Below, one piece after another: positions 13,504 through 16,959 of a DNA stretch of 16,959 nucleotides. Each line of letters opens with the position of its first letter. Within the stretch, counting starts at the first letter, position 1. The position numbers were made by a program, and so were the translations under genes. The DNA lies in contig NZ_CABTZR010000049.1 of assembly GCF_902489365.1 (NCBI RefSeq), positions 1 to 16,959 on the forward strand, in the 5' to 3' direction. This stretch comes from an uncultured Corynebacterium sp. Lineage in GTDB: Bacteria; Actinomycetota; Actinomycetes; Mycobacteriales; Mycobacteriaceae. The notes below the pieces were generated by a model. It made no database searches. It was given only the letters and a program-made list of their open reading frames with translations, and was not told the origin of the DNA.

Positions 13504-14310
13504 CTACCAGGAGGAAAGGCTGCTCAAGCTGCTGGAGCGCTTGGGTTCTTTCTTTTGGGTCTGGGCGTGTTTCTTTGCTTCCTCGAATGCTGCGGGCGAA
13601 TCGAAGTCATCGTAGCTATCCATCAGCGTCCGCAGAGACTGCAGATTCGGATAGATTTCGCTGTGCCACATGTGACGGCGCGTGCCATCGGTGCACTCCT
13701 CGTTTTCTTCACCGCCGGTGTGCACCGCGAAGATCACGGTGTCCTGGTAGAGCGGCGCGCCGGAATCTCCGTTGCACGTGCGCGAGGCAAACATGGAGCG
13801 CGATTGGATGAGATTATCGAAATCGTAGCCTTGAATCTCCCCAGCGACCTCAGTCTCTTCGACGCGGACCACGGCCTCGGAGGCAAAAGTGTGCATCCCT
13901 CCGTAGCCCACGAGGAAGAGCGAGTCATTGACGCGCAGCGGCCGCGAGGGCAACTCGAAGGCTTCCGCGTCCATGGGGTCCGCTTTCAGCAGGGCGACGT
14001 CCGACTTCTCTGCTACCGGGGTGGAGGCGAGCACCTTGGCGTTGTCACCGTCCGCCTGCGTGAGACGCAGGTCGCGGCCTAGGCAGTGTGAAGCAGTAAG
14101 CCACCAATCATTGCCGATGTACCCCGCGGAGCACTCGCGTTTGCCGTTTCGCCACAGCGCCGCGACGCGGTCATCGCTGGCTGCAACCTTGCTCGTTGCT
14201 TGCAAGACCCCCGGCACTTCAGGGGTAGTTACAGAACTGGGGGCGCCGAACAGAGACGAGGTCACCGCCACGATGATGGAGAGCAAAGATGCGAGAATAC
14301 CAGGGAACAC
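13504..14310 (-). CDS. secreted trypsin-like serine protease (S1 family)
   Basis: A 268-residue precursor if the GTG at 14310 is used. A hydrophobic stretch (FPGILASLLSIIVAVTSSLF) is a signal peptide or N-terminal anchor. The chymotrypsin triad is His75 (WWLTASHC), Asp104 (SDVALLK) and Ser183 (CNGDSGAPL). The frame is open upstream to 14646, but that part is antisense to the lipoprotein gene and has no protease features. The start is uncertain: the CTG at 14328 would add basic residues (IELR) before the hydrophobic core. A Lys/Ser-rich C-terminal tail (KKEPKRSSSLSSLSSW) follows the domain. Substrates are unknown. It precedes the secreted lipase on the same strand by 62 bases and is divergent from the lipoprotein. 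Confidence 0.85.
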   Translation of the reverse strand: MFPGILASLLSIIVAVTSSLFGAPSSVTTPEVPGVLQATSKVAASDDRVAALWRNGKRECSAGYIGNDWWLTASHCLGRDLRLTQADGDNAKVLASTPVAEKSDVALLKADPMDAEAFELPSRPLRVNDSLFLVGYGGMHTFASEAVVRVEETEVAGEIQGYDFDNLIQSRSMFASRTCNGDSGAPLYQDTVIFAVHTGGEENEECTDGTRRHMWHSEIYPNLQSLRTLMDSYDDFDSPAAFEEAKKHAQTQKKEPKRSSSLSSLSSW

Positions 14311-14380
14311 AAAGCGTAACTCTATCAGTGAAAACGCATGTGTGCTTACCGAACACCACGGCAGACCGTTAGGACCTGTA

Positions 14381-14917
14381 ATGAAGCGATTTCTCTCTCT
14401 TGCCGCTGCACTCTTCTTTCTCAGCGGCTGTTCCCTCGACCTCGAACCTTCCACGAACACCCCGACGAGTAGCAGTGGGCCGTCGACACGCACAGCCAAC
14501 ACCACTGCCGAGACCGTTGACGAAGGCCCCCGTCCTACCCTTCCTTCCGATGAAGGAAGAGCAGAATTCTTCAGCGGTGGTACCGAAGTCATGGGCTTCA
14601 CCGAGGCCCCCGGCGCGGCGCAGCCTTCTCCGATGGAGAAAACCATCGCATCTTGTGGAGACCCTTCGCTGCACGAAACTGGAACGACATTCTTCAGCGA
14701 TGGAACCTCTGGCTGGACGCAACAGTGCTCGGACGAGATGCTGGCTGCGAATCCTCCAGTTCAAGAAGCCGCCGCGGTGTATGAAGCACCCGCCGTGCAG
14801 GAGAACTATGTTCATCCCGGAGCGTATTGCAGCGGCGGAAGCGGCGTATCAAAGAGAGGTGTCCCGATGACGTGCGCACCCGCTTCTGATGGCAGGATGC
14901 GCTGGCAAAGCGCGTAA
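14381..14917 (+). CDS. lipoprotein with C-terminal Cys-rich surface module
   Basis: A 178-residue protein starting MKRFLSLAAALFFLSGC. The lipobox LSGC makes Cys17 the lipidated residue, so it is anchored to the outer face of the membrane. A Ser/Thr-rich linker (24-50) follows. Two related segments, FFSGGTEVMGFTE (63-75) and FFSDGTSGWTQQC (104-116), look like a degenerate repeat. The C-terminus YCSGGSGVSKRGVPMTC (149-165) plus SDGRMRW (169-175) is a small two-Cys module seen in actinobacterial exported proteins. No enzyme motif is visible. AGGA lies about 7 bases before the ATG. The frame is open upstream to 13928, but that part lies antisense to the protease and is not coding. Confidence 0.85.
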   Translation: MKRFLSLAAALFFLSGCSLDLEPSTNTPTSSSGPSTRTANTTAETVDEGPRPTLPSDEGRAEFFSGGTEVMGFTEAPGAAQPSPMEKTIASCGDPSLHETGTTFFSDGTSGWTQQCSDEMLAANPPVQEAAAVYEAPAVQENYVHPGAYCSGGSGVSKRGVPMTCAPASDGRMRWQSA

Positions 14918-14919
14918 CC

Positions 14920-15333
14920 TCATTCCGGCAGTTGAGGGCCTTTACCCTTCTTCCACAACGCAAAGGCGATGCCTCTGCGAATCAGTGCTGAAAGCCCCAC
15001 GGGTAGGCAGCACAGGAAGGGCAAAGCGATGAGCATCTGCTCGATCCAGCCGAAGAGACCAACCGCCCCGATAACGACGAAAACGGCATCCAGGCGGAAA
15101 TCTGTAATGAGCTTCCGCTGCATGGGCAGGGAAACAAGGTAGGCAATTCCCAGAAACACGAGTGCGGGAAGAAGCACAAAGACCGCAAGGAAGCCACTCT
15201 CAGCATCAGTTCCTTGCGTATCGACGAAAAAGAGGGCCACCAGCAGCCCAACAAGCACGAACTCCACAAACGGTAACCGCAGCACAGGGAAGTCTATAAG
15301 CCGCGGTGGCTGGGCGGAAGCGGGGCCGAACAT
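14920..15333 (-). CDS. small integral membrane protein, unknown function
   Basis: A 137-residue protein with four hydrophobic segments (about 21-37, 47-69, 81-97 and 100-118) and a basic C-terminus (WKKGKGP). No family was recognised. A minus-strand TAGACT ends 6 bases before the ATG, giving a leaderless-type start. Its stop is only 2 bases from that of the convergent lipoprotein gene. Confidence 0.7.
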   Translation of the reverse strand: MFGPASAQPPRLIDFPVLRLPFVEFVLVGLLVALFFVDTQGTDAESGFLAVFVLLPALVFLGIAYLVSLPMQRKLITDFRLDAVFVVIGAVGLFGWIEQMLIALPFLCCLPVGLSALIRRGIAFALWKKGKGPQLPE

Positions 15334-15339
15334 ACCGAC

Positions 15340-15345
15340 AGTCTA
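15340..15345 (-). promoter_or_regulatory. -10 hexamer TAGACT before the 137-residue membrane protein
   Basis: TAGACT-GTCGGT-ATG on the minus strand: exactly 6 bases separate the hexamer from the ATG, the best leaderless spacing in the window. Confidence 0.4.
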
Positions 15346-15381
15346 GGTAAAACCATTTCCACGTGGGCTTCGCCAAAGCTT

Positions 15382-15555
15382 TTAAGCCTTGCGGAGTGTG
15401 AACTCAACAACGTCGACTTCGTCATCCTCAGCTAATCCGGGATAGTGAGTATCAAGCGCTGCGTGGAAGGGGTCATCCACCCGAATGGTTTGTTGCTTTT
15501 CTCCGCTTCGATGCGAGCGGTAAGAGCTCTTCCACGGTGAGTGCTTCAAGTCCAT
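15382..15555 (-). pseudogene. ASCH-domain gene remnant with internal deletion
   Basis: The frame from the ATG at 15555 to the stop at 15382 encodes about 57 residues. The part GEKQQTIRVDDPFH resembles the start of ASCH (PUA-like) domains, and AALDTHYPGLAEDDEVDVVEF resembles the end of such proteins, with no middle between. ASCH proteins are usually more than 100 residues. Its 5' part overlaps the end of the deaminase remnant in another frame, as for a translationally linked partner. Only the two motifs support the family; it may be non-functional. Confidence 0.45.
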
Positions 15556-15864
15556 TGCTTCCGCGCACGATGCACCGGATAGACGGATCAGTATCAAAAA
15601 GCACTTGGCGGCACTTTCGGCGAAAGCACCTGGCCAGTCGGACCGTGGACGGCGACTACCGCTCGGATGGGATCCTCGGGATGACTAGCAGCGTGGTTAG
15701 CTAAGGCCGAGATTTCACCACAGGGGCCACCGAGGAAATGGTATGCGTTCAAACCGAGCACGTGTGTTCCGGATTCGGTCAGGAGGGCTGCGGCTACAGT
15801 GTGATCTTCCTCGTCATGGAAACGCTGCGCATGTGTCGTGGCTACGGTCAGTAATTCTCGGGCC
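15473..15864 (-). pseudogene. BSD-like cytidine deaminase, IS-truncated and frameshifted
   Basis: Minus-strand translation from the IS edge reads ELLTVATTHAQRFHDEEDHT, then LNAYHFLGGPCGEISALANH, the zinc motif of blasticidin-S/cytidine deaminases (GGPCGE, with the catalytic Glu). After VLSP (15620) the frame stops, and the second motif resumes in another frame as CRQVLFDTDPSIRC (from 15613) and runs to a stop at 15473. The expected PCGKC codons are shortened by about 5 bases, which removes one zinc Cys and shifts the frame. The N-terminal codons are cut off by the IS3 end at 15865. The intact enzyme would deaminate cytidine or a related nucleoside. Confidence 0.85.
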
Positions 15865-15897
15865 TGACCCCCGGAAAGTAGACACGTCGGGGGTTAG

Positions 15898-16740
15898 CTA
15901 TGCTGCTTGGGTCAGTGTAGCTGATGTGAGTGCTTCGAAGTCATCGGGGGCTAGAAGGCTGCACCAGAAGTGCCGTCTGCGCGTGTTGTAGCGCATGCAC
16001 CATCGGAAGACTTCTTGGCGGCAGACGATGGGATTGTCAAAGACTTTCCGATCACGCAGGACTTCACGCTTTAAGGTGGCGTTGAAGGATTCTGCTAGGG
16101 CGTTATCGGCGCTAGTTCCCACTGCTCCCATGGATTGGCGTACACCAAGTTGGGCGCAGTGGTCCCTAAAGGCTTGTGAGGTGTACACACTGCCATGATC
16201 AGAATGGAAAATTGCCCCTTTAAGGCTTCCGCGAACCTTGCTGGCATGGGTCAAAGCTTCGATAACCAGCGATACCCGCATGTGATCGGCGAGTGCATGT
16301 CCGACGAGTTTGCGCGAGTAGACGTCGATGACTGTGGCAAGGTACATGTTCTTGCCTCCCTTACACGGCAGGTAGGTGATATCGCCTACATAGACCTGGT
16401 TCGGCTTATCAGCGGTGAATTTGCGGCCTACTAAATCTGGCATGACGCGGTGGCCAGGCTTGCGCCTGGTGGTGATGCACCGACGCCGTTTAGTAAAGCC
16501 TTTCAGGCCCATGGATTTCATGATGCGTGCGACCTTCTTGTGATTGATCGGAGGAAAGTCCGTATCGTCGTTGAGGCTTGCAGCGATGCGTTTAGCACCA
16601 TAAAGCCCGTGCTCATCATCGAAGATGGTCTTGATTTGTGCGCCAATAAGAGCATCGGAACACGTCTTTAACCTGCGTTTTTCGCGGGTGTTGACCCATT
16701 TGTAGAACGAGGAGCGATTGAGCTTTAACACGTGGCACAT
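15898..16740 (-). CDS. IS3-family transposase orfB (DDE integrase domain)
   Basis: From the first ATG it has 280 residues. The catalytic triad is Asp120 (VGDITYLP), Asp181 (FHSDHGSVYTS) and Glu217 (ALAESFNATLK), the DD-35-E spacing of IS3 transposases. A helix-turn-helix segment (EHGLYGAKRIAASLN) lies near residues 43-57. The frame is open upstream of the ATG past the orfA stop, in the -1 frame relative to orfA, with a TTTT run near 16812-16815. A fused OrfAB product by -1 frameshifting is therefore likely. No disabling mutation is seen. Confidence 0.93.
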   Translation of the reverse strand: MCHVLKLNRSSFYKWVNTREKRRLKTCSDALIGAQIKTIFDDEHGLYGAKRIAASLNDDTDFPPINHKKVARIMKSMGLKGFTKRRRCITTRRKPGHRVMPDLVGRKFTADKPNQVYVGDITYLPCKGGKNMYLATVIDVYSRKLVGHALADHMRVSLVIEALTHASKVRGSLKGAIFHSDHGSVYTSQAFRDHCAQLGVRQSMGAVGTSADNALAESFNATLKREVLRDRKVFDNPIVCRQEVFRWCMRYNTRRRHFWCSLLAPDDFEALTSATLTQAA

Positions 16741-16790
16741 CCGCTTGACCGAGTATTCGGTTCGGTGGTCATAGACAAACTGGAAGCGGA

Positions 16791-16959
16791 TTACCAGCGT
16801 GTCTCTTCGGCAAAATACTTCGCGGCCTTGCGCAGGATGTCGCGTTCTTCGCGCAGCTTTGCGTTCTCTTTTTCTAGCTGACGGATTCGTTCAGAATCAG
16901 TCGTCGCCTGTGCCTTGTCGCGCATGCTTTTTGTGCGGGCACGCTTGCCGGTGCCGTAC
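16791..16959 (-). CDS. IS3-family orfA, 3' part only
   Basis: About 55 residues are visible, ending in a leucine-zipper-like coil (RIRQLEKENAKLREERDILR) and AAKYFAEETRW before TAA. This is the usual C-terminus of IS3 OrfA, which carries the DNA-binding HTH upstream. The N-terminus is outside the window. The end overlaps the orfB frame. Confidence 0.85.
   Translation of the reverse strand, partial: YGTGKRARTKSMRDKAQATTDSERIRQLEKENAKLREERDILRKAAKYFAEETRW

Larger units (their letters stand above)
15865..16959 (-). mobile_element. IS3-family insertion sequence, one end only
   Basis: The element begins at TGACCCCCGGAAAGTAGACA (15865), a typical IS3-family end, and holds orfB and the 3' part of orfA. 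The other end lies outside the window, so the target-site duplication cannot be read. Inside the end, ACCCCCG (15867-15873) and CGGGGGT (15888-15894) form an inverted repeat that could act as a terminator or block read-through. Confidence 0.9.

Noticed and set aside
13928..14380. 5' extension of the lipoprotein frame
   Set aside because: It is antisense to the protease, while the lipobox signal peptide and an AGGA site place the start at 14381.
14311..14646. 5' extension of the protease frame
   Set aside because: It is antisense to the lipoprotein and lacks a signal peptide at its start; the hydrophobic export signal begins near 14310.
1..16959. CRISPR array, tRNA or rRNA gene
   Set aside because: No regularly spaced repeats and no cloverleaf or rRNA sequence were seen by eye on either strand.

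Overview
The window looks like chromosomal DNA of a Corynebacterium-type actinobacterium. The evidence is high GC, DtxR-like iron boxes, a BioQ-like biotin operator, a bioB gene coupled to a BsaP-type auxiliary gene, an actinobacterial BSD-type cytidine deaminase remnant, and many genes with a -10 hexamer only 6-8 bases before the ATG (leaderless-type promoters). No species is claimed.

Layout. 1-1938: the 3' part of a ROK-family regulator (+), then on the minus strand a HAD-like hydrolase and a small membrane protein. 2003-6036 (minus): an AMP nucleosidase, a phosphoribosyltransferase and a SulP transporter with a STAS domain form a likely operon, followed by a ferritin with its own DtxR-like box and a strong terminator. 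6182-6931 (+): a cytoplasmic lipase-like hydrolase. 6928-9097 (minus): bioB, a BsaP-like gene and a SIRT4-like sirtuin form a tight operon behind a BioQ-like operator. 9175-11051 (+): an M20 peptidase and a small secreted protein. 11056-11915 (minus): a PaaX-like regulator coupled to a very short CHY zinc-finger protein that lacks the middle of the domain. 11985-12617 (+): a membrane protein. 12614-14310 (minus): a secreted lipase and a secreted trypsin-like protease. 14381-14917 (+): a lipoprotein. 14920-15333 (minus): a membrane protein. 15382-15864: remnants of an ASCH-type gene and of a cytidine deaminase with a frameshift. 15865-16959: one end of an IS3-family element that interrupts the deaminase and runs out of the window.

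How the genes fit together. The most interesting unit is bioB-bsaP-sirtuin: a SIRT4-type sirtuin placed in a biotin-synthesis operon suggests an enzyme that removes biotinyl or lipoyl groups from lysine. The second unit joins AMP breakdown (Amn) to a phosphoribosyltransferase and a SulP carrier whose start codon overlaps the transferase stop, hinting at base or anion exchange linked to purine salvage. The region from 12.6 kb to the IS is rich in exported proteins and decayed genes, as expected of an accessory stretch. No tRNA, rRNA or CRISPR array was seen.
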